NCBI RefSeq assembly: GCF_002864045.1
Contig: NZ_PJPV01000017.1
Coordinates: 1-64,000, forward strand
DNA from: Endozoicomonas acroporae
GTDB taxonomy: Bacteria; Pseudomonadota; Gammaproteobacteria; Pseudomonadales; Endozoicomonadaceae
Length of the DNA stretch: 64,000 nt
Direction of reading: 5' to 3'
The notes under the pieces are model-generated. The model was not told the origin of the DNA. It ran no database searches and saw nothing but the letters and a program-made list of their open reading frames with translations. The stretch's first letter is position 1, and each line of letters begins with the position of its first letter. Positions 43,796-52,438 of the stretch are shown here, piece by piece. A program made the position numbers and the translations under genes.

Positions 43796-45103
43796 ATGTT
43801 TGCAGTTAATAATGACAATAATCCCAGTGCAGGTATTAATTTCATCTGTGATAATCTTGGAAGCCCATGTCCGGATGATACATCTGCCAGTCCTGTTTTT
43901 CAGGGTTCGTATGAAGTAAAGCATATCCAAACCGACAAAATTACCAGAGCTTTTGTTAGTCAAACTGAATTAGTCAAACGTCAGCTGGGTGATCTGGGTC
44001 TTCCCCGGTTGGACCAGAAAAATGTCAGCAAATTAATTACCAACGAAGTGGCAATTGTGCTTGAAGGTACTGCACCTCAGATCGGGATAGCCGAAGTGAC
44101 TCCTTCAGCTAATGGTAGTAATACTGCGGTAAATGGCCCGTTTGCAAATGCGGTGGCATTACCCAATCAGTCAGTTGGCAAGAATCAGTCTTTGCCCGTG
44201 CTCAACAATAGTGATTGTGAGGTTTCTTCCCGTCTGTTTGATGCTTTCCAGGCTGGCAATGCTCAACTTGTCATCCAGTATTGTCAGCAAATACTGGGCA
44301 GCCCCCGCGATGAGTGGGCAAAGCAAACACTGCTGGAAGCCAGAAACCCTGCTGGTATTCCCGGTCTCTACATAGCGCTCAAAAAAGGTCATACCGACTG
44401 CATCAGTGCCTTTCTCGATCAGGTACAATGCAGTAACCTGAACGTTGAAATGAAGCAGAAACTGTTGGCTCCCCAAGTCCCTCCAAGCAACACGCCAGGT
44501 CTTTTGCTGGCTATGAGAAATGGCCACGCTGACCTTGCCCGCACCTATTGTGAATGGATACTATCAACAAATAACTCTGATTGCTGGAAAGAAGAACAGC
44601 TAATGGCTATTGATTTATCTTCTATTGACGGGTTAGACGGGCCAGATTATCAAGCGCCCGCTTTGCACGAAACCATGGAAAAAAACCACAGTGAGTGTGT
44701 TAAGGTTTTTTGTAAACTGGTTTTAGCAAGTAATCTCAGCGTTCAGATCAAAGAGAATCTGATAACCGCTAATCAAGTTGAATGGCCATTGAGGCCGGGT
44801 CTCTACAGTGCTTTTCTTAAAGGCAAAGCTCACAGTGTGGAAGCTTTTTGCCAACAAGTTCTGGAAGCACAACTTGATGTTAGTGTGAAGCACAGGTTGT
44901 TGGCACCAAAATGGTATGGTGCAACAATCAAGCAGGAAGCCAATTTAGGATCTGAATTATTTCAGATATACAAAACCACTATAAAAAATAGCAATTTGAA
45001 TTCTATAGCAAAAACATCACTAACATCTGGTATTTTAAACCGGTTAAAAAGAATTTTTGATCCTGTCCGCCTTTATCTCAACGTTCGTGATGCATTTCGG
45101 TAG
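43796..45103 (+). CDS. Helical (ankyrin-like) repeat protein, candidate effector
   Basis: The 435-residue product has a polar N-terminal region (1-135) and then at least four repeats of about 50 residues. Their shared pattern is PGLYxALxxGHxxxVxxFCxxVLxxxLxxxxKxxLLAP: PGLYIALKKGHTDCISAFLDQ, PGLLLAMRNGHADLARTYCE, PALHETMEKNHSECVKVFCK and PGLYSAFLKGKAHSVEAFCQ. The pattern recalls the ankyrin-like repeats at the C-terminus of ShET2/OspD-EspL effectors, but no cysteine-protease domain is seen at the N-terminus. A protein-binding role in host cells is plausible. There is no signal peptide. The start ATG 43796 has a weak purine-poor upstream region (GAAATAATTCGT). Confidence 0.68.
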   Translation: MFAVNNDNNPSAGINFICDNLGSPCPDDTSASPVFQGSYEVKHIQTDKITRAFVSQTELVKRQLGDLGLPRLDQKNVSKLITNEVAIVLEGTAPQIGIAEVTPSANGSNTAVNGPFANAVALPNQSVGKNQSLPVLNNSDCEVSSRLFDAFQAGNAQLVIQYCQQILGSPRDEWAKQTLLEARNPAGIPGLYIALKKGHTDCISAFLDQVQCSNLNVEMKQKLLAPQVPPSNTPGLLLAMRNGHADLARTYCEWILSTNNSDCWKEEQLMAIDLSSIDGLDGPDYQAPALHETMEKNHSECVKVFCKLVLASNLSVQIKENLITANQVEWPLRPGLYSAFLKGKAHSVEAFCQQVLEAQLDVSVKHRLLAPKWYGATIKQEANLGSELFQIYKTTIKNSNLNSIAKTSLTSGILNRLKRIFDPVRLYLNVRDAFR

Positions 45104-45120
45104 ATAAGCTACAGAACCAG

Positions 45121-45152
45121 GGAACTGATTATTAAACGAATGGCCTTACTAT
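45121..45152 (+). repeat. Right copy of the imperfect 32-bp direct repeat
   Basis: It matches 42013-42044 at 26 of 32 positions, starting 17 bp after the stop of the repeat-protein gene. Confidence 0.5.
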
Positions 45153-45178
45153 CAAATTGCGAACAGTTTTCGCCACTA

Positions 45179-45214
45179 AATTGTGGATAAGTAATTAATT
45201 GTGGATAAGTAATT
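45179..45214 (+). repeat. Perfect 18-bp tandem duplication
   Basis: AATTGTGGATAAGTAATT occurs twice head to tail (45179-45196, 45197-45214) directly before the MITE-like palindrome. Confidence 0.85.
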
Positions 45215-45220
45215 GGCAAA

Positions 45221-45385
45221 TAAGTAGCTGGCCATATGGAATCATATATTTCTGGCTACTTGGGCAGGTGCTATGCGAGGCACAACGGAGGGAGCATAGC
45301 CGTAGCTATGTGACCGGAGTTGTAACGAAGCAGAGTGCCTGAACAAGGAGTCAGAAATATATGATTTCATATGGTTAGCTACTTA
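45221..45385. mobile_element. MITE-like 165-bp palindromic element
   Basis: Near-perfect inverted arms of about 34 bp (TAAGTAGCTGGCCATATGGA onward at 45221-45254; inverted at 45352-45385; about four mismatches) flank a GC-richer centre. The centre has internal dyads, such as AGCATAGC/GCTATGTG. There is no coding sequence inside. The layout fits a non-autonomous miniature element or a large RNA hairpin. It lies between the convergent repeat-protein gene and chpC. Confidence 0.7.
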
Positions 45386-45408
45386 CGTAATGGTTTGGCT
45401 TTTTCGCT

Positions 45409-45879
45409 TCATTGACAACCTCCCCCAGCTAAATCGCTGGAGGATGTCAATTTCTGTTCCACAAGAGAAAGGTCCGGAATTGAAGCAGGAACGTCTCTCA
45501 TAATAATCCGATATTTCTCCATGGGGCCTTTTTCTTCTGCTGAATTCCGCACTTCTTCCCGTACCAGTGTTAATGGTTGCGGAATCCCCTGCACCACCAT
45601 GGCATAGAATGGCAGGCTATCGTTTTTGCTGGTGCGATGCATAATGGCAATACGATTGCTGGCAGAGAACTCGGCAAATCGTCCCTGGTTCAGTCTTTCA
45701 AAGGAAACCACCGGGATCTTTGTGCCCCGCCAGTCAAGATCACCCAGCAGCCATTCGGTTTCCGGGTAATTGGCTTCCGGACGACTGTAGTCCTGAATAC
45801 CGGCGATGCATACTGAAGGTATCAGCAGGGGACGCTGCTGCATGGGGATCAGCACGGACGAAATGGGCTTGTGGGACAT
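45409..45879 (-). CDS. chpC: CheW-domain protein ChpC
   Basis: The 156-residue product begins MSHKPISSVLIPMQQRPLLIPSVCIAGI and contains WLLGDLDWRGTKIPVVSFERL, a CheW-like fold. It follows chpA by 67 bp as in the Pseudomonas pil-chp cluster, where ChpC is an accessory coupling protein. It probably links additional receptors or ligands to the ChpA kinase. Confidence 0.85.
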   Translation of the reverse strand: MSHKPISSVLIPMQQRPLLIPSVCIAGIQDYSRPEANYPETEWLLGDLDWRGTKIPVVSFERLNQGRFAEFSASNRIAIMHRTSKNDSLPFYAMVVQGIPQPLTLVREEVRNSAEEKGPMEKYRIIMRDVPASIPDLSLVEQKLTSSSDLAGGGCQ

Positions 45880-45946
45880 GGTTTCCTCTTCTTTCTGCTA
45901 CTGTGCGGTTGTTGTGAAGGGCAGGGCTTCCCGGGAAGCCCTGTTA

Positions 45947-48900
45947 TCACGCTGTCTCAACTTCAATCAGTTTTTCAATCGCTTCGAGTAATGGCCCTTC
46001 CTGGAAAGGCTTGCCTATGTACTCATTGACACCCAGGCTTAAGGCCCGGTGGCGATGTTTCTCACCGGTTCTGGAGGTGATCATGATAATCGGCAGGTCC
46101 TGAAGTTCAGGGTCATTCCTGATCGCACTGGCCACCTCAAAACCATCCATACGGGGCATTTCGATATCCAGCAGCATAATGTCTGGCTTCTGCTCGGCGA
46201 GACGGGTCATGGCTTCCACACCATCCCGTGCCGAGATCACCTCGTATCCCTGACGGGTTAGCAGACGACTGGTGACTTTTCTTACGGTCACCGAGTCATC
46301 CACCACCAGCACTCTGATGGCCTGATCACTGCTGTCCGGTTCATGCCTTTCCACGGCATCAGGTTTGGCTTCCTGAATGACCAGCTGATGTTTGCGGTAG
46401 AGTGCCGCCGGATCAAGGATGACCACTACCCGACCATCACCAAGAATGGTGGCACCATTTACCCCGGCAAGACCGGAGAACTGAATGCCCAGACTCTTGG
46501 TAATGATTTCCCGGCTACCCACGATAGCATCAACCTGAACCGCTAAATTCTCACTGCCTCTTTGCACCATGACTACCGGACACTGACCATCACTTATTTT
46601 GGGGCTGCCAGTACCGAGAAGAGCGCCCATGTAGATCAGCTGGTGCTCGGTACCATTGCCATAGATGAGTGGTGCTCTGTTTTGGTAGCAATCGGCCAGC
46701 ATTTTTGCTGACACCATGGAGATACCATCAATGGCATGCATCGGCAGTGCGTAAAGGCTGCTGCCGACTTCCACCATCAACGCCCGGTTAATGGACAGGG
46801 TAAATGGCAATCTGAGAGAGAATTGTGTGCCGAGCCCGGCCTCAGACTTAACCTGTATACTGCCGCCCATTTGGCGAACCGAGTTATTCACAACATCCAT
46901 CCCGACACCGCGGCCAGAAAGGTGGGTCACCTCGCTTGCGGTACTGAATCCGGACTTCATGATCAGTTCGATGGCTTCCTGATCCGTTACCGGTTCATCA
47001 GGACTGATCAGTTGCTGTTCAATCGCTTTGGCTTTTACGGCTTCAATATCGATGCCACGACCATCGTCGGACAACTCAACCACCACGTCGGCACCATCGC
47101 GTCGGATCGATAAGGCAATCTGGCCCACTTCAGGTTTGCCTGAATTCTGTCTTTCGGCCGATGAATCTTCGATGCCGTGACCAATGGCATTTCGGAGCAT
47201 GTGACCCAGCGGAGCCAGCATGCGCTCAAGCATGGTTCGGTCCATCTCACCTTCGGCATTACTGACCACAAGCTCGACGGGCTTGTTCAGGTCATCAGAC
47301 ACCTGACGGACAATCTTGCGCAGCCTGGGAACCAGTCGGCTGAACGATACCATCCGGGCTTTCATCAGCTGTTCCTGAAGCTCAATCTGGGTTCTGGACT
47401 GTTGCTGGAGCAGCGTTTCTGTATCCCGGGATTTTTCCTGCAGGGCCTCCCGCAGATCCATAAGGTCAGAGGCGGACTCCACCAGCGAGTGAGAGAGCTG
47501 TGACAGTTCTGAGTACTGGTCCATTTCCAGTGGGTCAAAATCAGGGTTATCACCAAGATCACCCTGGTGCCGGGAGATGATCTGGCTTTGCGTCTCGATA
47601 TCGAGTCGCCGCAACTGTTCCCGAACCCGTAGAATGGTTCGATTCATCTCTTCCAGGGTTCTGGAGGCATCTGTCGTCTGCTGCTCAATGCGGGAGCGGC
47701 TGATGCTGGTTTCCCCGGCAAGATTGATCAGGGTTTCCAGAAGTTCCGGGGGAATGCGGACCATTTCACTGAGTGATGACTGAAGCGTTGTCTCTTCCCT
47801 ATCGGCAGAACTCTGGGACGCTAACCGGATGGTAGACACGGGCTCCGGTACCTGACCGGGCATCGGCTTCGGTAGATCAGGTGCTGGCAGTTCTGACAGG
47901 TTATTGACCCATGTATCTTCATCAAAGGTCCTGGCGAGAGGTTTGGCTGGCGCAGCCTGCCCCAGGTAGTCCGGAAGAGTGTCAGGCTCTTCAGTGGTTG
48001 AGTGGCTGGTGTTCAGTCTATGCTTCCATTGCCTGAGCTCTTCCAGCATGCGCTGTACGTCAGGGGATGGCTGCCCGTTGCCAGGGTTTTTCAGTGTTGT
48101 CTCTATGGTGTCGTGAGTTTTCTGAATCAGCGCCAGAGGAGCGCTTTCAGGCTCACAGCTGCCATTGGCAATGGATTCATAGATATCTTCCAGCCCATGG
48201 CTCAGTTCTCCAAGCTCATGAAGTTCTGCCATCATTGCTCCCCCTTTCAGGGTGTGCAGGCAGCGTTGAAGCTCATGAACCGGTTGTAAATCGCTGGTAT
48301 TGCCCAGCCATGTTTCCAGCGATTGGGCTGAGTCTTCGAGCAGCTCATAAGCCTCCTCGATAAACAGCTTATGCAGCTCCGGCTCGGGCTCTGCCCCATT
48401 GATGTACGGAGCAAAAGAGGTGCCTTCTGCCGTGACTGAAGCACTCCAGGACGGCTGGGCTATCGGTTTGAAACGATTATCTTCAGTGAACGATAAGTCG
48501 ATGTCTTCTACTGCCTCTGTCTCGACATCAAAATCAAGCAGGGCATCAAAGTCATGATCCTCGAGGTCTTCTTCGAACGTCAGGTCTGGGTCTGCCTGAC
48601 TCAATGCCTGCTCAAACAGCAAAGACTCCAGTGCTTCACGCAGAGCGCTGAAAATTGCGTGTGGGGGTTCCGGCGTTTGCTGTGAAGCCACCTGGTTCAT
48701 CATTTCAACCAGGGCTTCGAAGCCGTCCGTAAATGGCGGCAGTAACTGTTGGGGCAGGCGGGTCTCATGGGTCTCCAGGTAAGTGCAGACATCATGTAAC
48801 ACATCACAGAGCTCTGTGATAGCCGACAAACCTGCTTCATTGGCATTCTCAGCAAGCACTTTCAGTTCAAACTTGAACCGGTCAAGCTCCTCGTGGGGCG

Positions 48901-51900
48901 TGCCGTTAACCCATGATTTCAGGTGGCTGCTGGCATCCAGTAACAGGTCAAGGTCGCTGGCCAGGAAAAGTGCTGCCTGTTGGCCTGTTGGCTGCTTTAC
49001 TGGTGCAGGCTCCGGGGCAGACTCATCATGCAAGCTGTTGCTGAGCAGTTGGTTATGAAGCGCACCAAGCCAGTTAAGAAAGCTATCAACTTTCAGTTCC
49101 AGAGGGTGGGAGTTGGTTTGCAGTTGTTGCAGTGCATCCTCAATCAGGTCTACCCCCTGTTCCAGCATGCTGATGACCTGGCTATCAGCAGGCACCAGGT
49201 GTGCCCGGAATTCCTTGATGGTCTTTTCAATAGCGGCAACCAGCTCGGCAAGGGGGGTAATGTCTGCCATAAAGGCACTGCCTTTCAGGGTGTGCAGTGC
49301 CCGCTGGACAGAATCTGTGATCTGGATATCGCCACCCATTTGATGGCTACTGCCGATGAACTCTTTGACGACACTGAGGTGGCTTCTGGCTTCTGTAGCA
49401 AAAATGGCCAGTAACTGTTGATCATACCCGCTATCCAGCTCAACGGTTTGCTCTTCAGTTGCAACGTTACTGATTGCCTCGGTTTCCGGAGGCTCTGTCA
49501 GTTCATTATCCAGCTCATCAACGTCGCTATGCAGGGCTTCTTCGGCATTGTCCTCGATAATGTTGCCAAACATCATGGCCGGTTCTTGCTGCTCAGGCTC
49601 TACCAGCTCCTCACTATCAACGACAAAGTGGTTTCCTTTACCCAGGGCATCTGCTTTTTCCATGCACAGCAGAACTTCCGGGGTGAGTTGTTGACTGTCC
49701 CTGGCAAAATCATTCACCAGTTCAGGCAACATGGCGATGACTTCATGGAGTAGCTCAGCTATGGGCTCAGACGCTTGAATCGTGCCTTTGACCACGTTGT
49801 TCAGCATGTTTTCCAATGACCATGCCAGCTCACCAATAACGTCAGCACCGATCATGCGGCCGCTGCCCTTTAACGTATGAAAGGCTCTTCTGATCTCATT
49901 GGTGGTGGCTGCATCATGGATATTACTGCGCCATTGTGGCAATAGCGCTTTGAGCTGTTGCTGAACTTCTGTCGCTTCTTCGACGAAAACTTCATGGAGG
50001 TCGTCGTCATCATCTTCATCCATTGACAGGCTGAAGGTGTCTTCTTTTTTAGAGAGCGTTTCTTCTTTAGAGAGCGTGTCCTTTGGGGAAGAGTGGTGTG
50101 ACGGTGTTAGATCCCCGGCGATGTCATCGCTGCCCGGGGTGTTATATGTGGTTACGGTACTATCTGGTGAAGAGGTCGAAATCTCAGAAAGTGAGAACGT
50201 TTCTTCAGGAGAGACGCTTTCCAGGTCCGACAGATTTTCCTCATTCGCCGAAAAATCAATCGTCTGTGTCGGCTCATCACTCACTGTTAGCGGGCTTTCA
50301 ATAGACGCCGCTGCCGGAATCAGGTTCTCCCTGTGGACTATATCGATCGAGTTGGAGTAGGTCGTGTCCTGTTTCCCGGTAACTGCCTGAGAGGGGCTCA
50401 GACTGTCGGTTGAGAACTCTATGGTTGGGCCGTAGTCTGCTTCTTTTTCACTGGCAGCAACTGCTCCGGTAGCTGACGACAGAGGCTTTTCGTAGTGAAA
50501 CTCAATAACGTCATTGTCAGCCGCTTGTTCCTCCTGTGCCGCTCTCTCTTCATCGGAAAGCAGGTGGGCAGCGAACGGGTTAGCTTTGGCTTCAGGTTTC
50601 GGGGTGGATGAAATGGCTGGCGCGGCAGGTTCTGCTTTTGTGACGGTAATGGATGACTCAAGCCGATCAATACTTTTCCGGGTAATATCCAGCGTTTTTT
50701 CGACGTAGGCAGAAGCCCCGCCACTCAACTGTTCCAGATAGTATTCAATGCTGGACAAACTATCGGCCATTGCATCCAGCTCATCGAGGCCGGGCTTGAG
50801 GTTTTTGTCCAGCCATTGCTGCTGAATATGCCTTGAACAGCGACTGATTAACTGTGCAACACGGTCCAGAGGAATCATGGCAAGACTGCCCTGGATGCTT
50901 TTCATCAGGGGTAATAACTTGACCAGGAACTCCGGATTATAATCACTGCCCAGGTAGCCCTCCACAGCGCCTTTGGCCTCTTTCAGGTTGTTCCGGGCTT
51001 CATAAATCACTTTCTGGTGAATATCGTTTATCTGTGCTGATACAGAACTCTGGCCGGTTACCGATCGGTTGAGGCCCATGAACTGGTTCAGTCCGGACTC
51101 CACTTCAAGCAACCGGGCCGCCGTATTGATCAGGGCATCGTTCACTTTTTCGGGTGAGTGGCCACCAGTAAGAATCATCTGCAGATGTTGATGCTCTCTG
51201 TGCATGATTTTCTGCAACGATTCGAGGCCAAGCATGCCTAATGTGTCAGAGATTTGCTGGCAGGTGGCCAGTTGATCCCGAAGCCTGGATTGATTGTCCC
51301 CGGGGTTCAGCAGGTAGAGATCCAGTGCGTCTTTGATATGAGTCAGCTCTTCCTTAATGGCTTTCACCACCGATGTCGCTGCATCAATGTTGAGCAGCTT
51401 GGCATCCTGCGGTTCTGCCTCCAGGGCCTGGTCCAGAGAGTATCGTCGCTTCAGAGAGAGGATAAGCGCATGATCACTGTTTGCTTTGGCGATCCGATAA
51501 AGAATCCCTCTCAGTATCTCTTCCGAGGGTGGGGTGTTCAGGCGTTTGGCTTCCTCACTGGCCAGACACTTGAACTCATTGTCCATTTCACGAAGGATTC
51601 TGATGGCGTGACTGTCTATGGTAATAGAGCCTTCCTTGAGGCCCTCGGAGAATGCGGTGCAGGCATCCCATAGCGGGGATATTGGCGAGTCCCAGCAAAG
51701 GTTTTGCAGCTTGGCAAATATTTTACTGATGACCGTCAGTTGCTGGTCCCGCTGGCTGTCCCTGAGAATGCCGGCAAGACACAGCTGATATTTCTGCCGT
51801 ATTTTCCGTACCAGAACCGCAAAGCCGCTGGCCTGCAGCTTGTTCAGCTGTGCTTCCGGGATTGGTGCAATGGTGTGAACGATGGCCGGGGCAAAAAAAT

Positions 51901-52309
51901 CAATATCAGACAGCGCCCGCTGCCCCCGTAATTGGCGCATTTCATTGAGCAGGTGCTTCAGCAGGCTGGGGGTATCCCTGCCAGATCTGGAGGTATGGAC
52001 AAGATAGCCTGGCAGCTGAAGCATCGCCTGAATCAGTACCACCAGCCGTTGCTGACTGTTATCCGCCGGAGTCTCATTCAGGCTATCTAATAACAGCAGA
52101 ATTTCCCGGGTCAGTAACCGGGCTCCCTTCTGTTTCAATATCTTCAGCGTGCTGTGAATTTGCTGGATTTTGGTACGACAATTCTCCAGAAACACAGCCT
52201 CATCTGTGGAATCAGCATACTGTTCAAGGTCCTGACGGGCTTCAGTGAGGGTGCCTTCAATCTCTCCGATAACCCAGTCCAGACCTATGTATTCACGCTG
52301 TTCGACCAT
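45947..52309 (-). CDS. chpA: Chemosensory hybrid histidine kinase ChpA
   Basis: The 2120-residue product is the signalling kinase of twitching motility. It has an N-terminal FimL-like helical part (about 1-560) and an acidic Ser/Thr-rich linker (about 570-780). Three canonical Hpt motifs follow: HTLKGSGRMIG with His811, HTLKGSAFMA with His1006 and HTLKGGAMMA with His1352. The kinase core has PPELLETLINLAGETSISRSRIEQQ, the N-box LGHMLRNAIGHGIE and the G-box GRGVGMDVV. A CheW domain and a C-terminal receiver come last (VLVVDDSVTVRKV, MLLDIEMPRMDGFE, phospho-acceptor about Asp2048). Pseudomonas ChpA is about 2470 residues with more phosphotransfer modules. It passes phosphate to PilG and PilH, encoded upstream. 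Confidence 0.95.
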   Translation of the reverse strand: MVEQREYIGLDWVIGEIEGTLTEARQDLEQYADSTDEAVFLENCRTKIQQIHSTLKILKQKGARLLTREILLLLDSLNETPADNSQQRLVVLIQAMLQLPGYLVHTSRSGRDTPSLLKHLLNEMRQLRGQRALSDIDFFAPAIVHTIAPIPEAQLNKLQASGFAVLVRKIRQKYQLCLAGILRDSQRDQQLTVISKIFAKLQNLCWDSPISPLWDACTAFSEGLKEGSITIDSHAIRILREMDNEFKCLASEEAKRLNTPPSEEILRGILYRIAKANSDHALILSLKRRYSLDQALEAEPQDAKLLNIDAATSVVKAIKEELTHIKDALDLYLLNPGDNQSRLRDQLATCQQISDTLGMLGLESLQKIMHREHQHLQMILTGGHSPEKVNDALINTAARLLEVESGLNQFMGLNRSVTGQSSVSAQINDIHQKVIYEARNNLKEAKGAVEGYLGSDYNPEFLVKLLPLMKSIQGSLAMIPLDRVAQLISRCSRHIQQQWLDKNLKPGLDELDAMADSLSSIEYYLEQLSGGASAYVEKTLDITRKSIDRLESSITVTKAEPAAPAISSTPKPEAKANPFAAHLLSDEERAAQEEQAADNDVIEFHYEKPLSSATGAVAASEKEADYGPTIEFSTDSLSPSQAVTGKQDTTYSNSIDIVHRENLIPAAASIESPLTVSDEPTQTIDFSANEENLSDLESVSPEETFSLSEISTSSPDSTVTTYNTPGSDDIAGDLTPSHHSSPKDTLSKEETLSKKEDTFSLSMDEDDDDDLHEVFVEEATEVQQQLKALLPQWRSNIHDAATTNEIRRAFHTLKGSGRMIGADVIGELAWSLENMLNNVVKGTIQASEPIAELLHEVIAMLPELVNDFARDSQQLTPEVLLCMEKADALGKGNHFVVDSEELVEPEQQEPAMMFGNIIEDNAEEALHSDVDELDNELTEPPETEAISNVATEEQTVELDSGYDQQLLAIFATEARSHLSVVKEFIGSSHQMGGDIQITDSVQRALHTLKGSAFMADITPLAELVAAIEKTIKEFRAHLVPADSQVISMLEQGVDLIEDALQQLQTNSHPLELKVDSFLNWLGALHNQLLSNSLHDESAPEPAPVKQPTGQQAALFLASDLDLLLDASSHLKSWVNGTPHEELDRFKFELKVLAENANEAGLSAITELCDVLHDVCTYLETHETRLPQQLLPPFTDGFEALVEMMNQVASQQTPEPPHAIFSALREALESLLFEQALSQADPDLTFEEDLEDHDFDALLDFDVETEAVEDIDLSFTEDNRFKPIAQPSWSASVTAEGTSFAPYINGAEPEPELHKLFIEEAYELLEDSAQSLETWLGNTSDLQPVHELQRCLHTLKGGAMMAELHELGELSHGLEDIYESIANGSCEPESAPLALIQKTHDTIETTLKNPGNGQPSPDVQRMLEELRQWKHRLNTSHSTTEEPDTLPDYLGQAAPAKPLARTFDEDTWVNNLSELPAPDLPKPMPGQVPEPVSTIRLASQSSADREETTLQSSLSEMVRIPPELLETLINLAGETSISRSRIEQQTTDASRTLEEMNRTILRVREQLRRLDIETQSQIISRHQGDLGDNPDFDPLEMDQYSELSQLSHSLVESASDLMDLREALQEKSRDTETLLQQQSRTQIELQEQLMKARMVSFSRLVPRLRKIVRQVSDDLNKPVELVVSNAEGEMDRTMLERMLAPLGHMLRNAIGHGIEDSSAERQNSGKPEVGQIALSIRRDGADVVVELSDDGRGIDIEAVKAKAIEQQLISPDEPVTDQEAIELIMKSGFSTASEVTHLSGRGVGMDVVNNSVRQMGGSIQVKSEAGLGTQFSLRLPFTLSINRALMVEVGSSLYALPMHAIDGISMVSAKMLADCYQNRAPLIYGNGTEHQLIYMGALLGTGSPKISDGQCPVVMVQRGSENLAVQVDAIVGSREIITKSLGIQFSGLAGVNGATILGDGRVVVILDPAALYRKHQLVIQEAKPDAVERHEPDSSDQAIRVLVVDDSVTVRKVTSRLLTRQGYEVISARDGVEAMTRLAEQKPDIMLLDIEMPRMDGFEVASAIRNDPELQDLPIIMITSRTGEKHRHRALSLGVNEYIGKPFQEGPLLEAIEKLIEVETA

Positions 52310-52438
52310 GCCTGGCTCCCGTTTCCAGCTACCATTCCCGCTGTCGTATGCGCTCTTTGTAACGCTCTGTTTAACAAGAGCGCCCGAGCGGCGGGCATTA
52401 TGCTTGTTGTCATACTCTCGTCTCTTGCGGAGTCAGTG

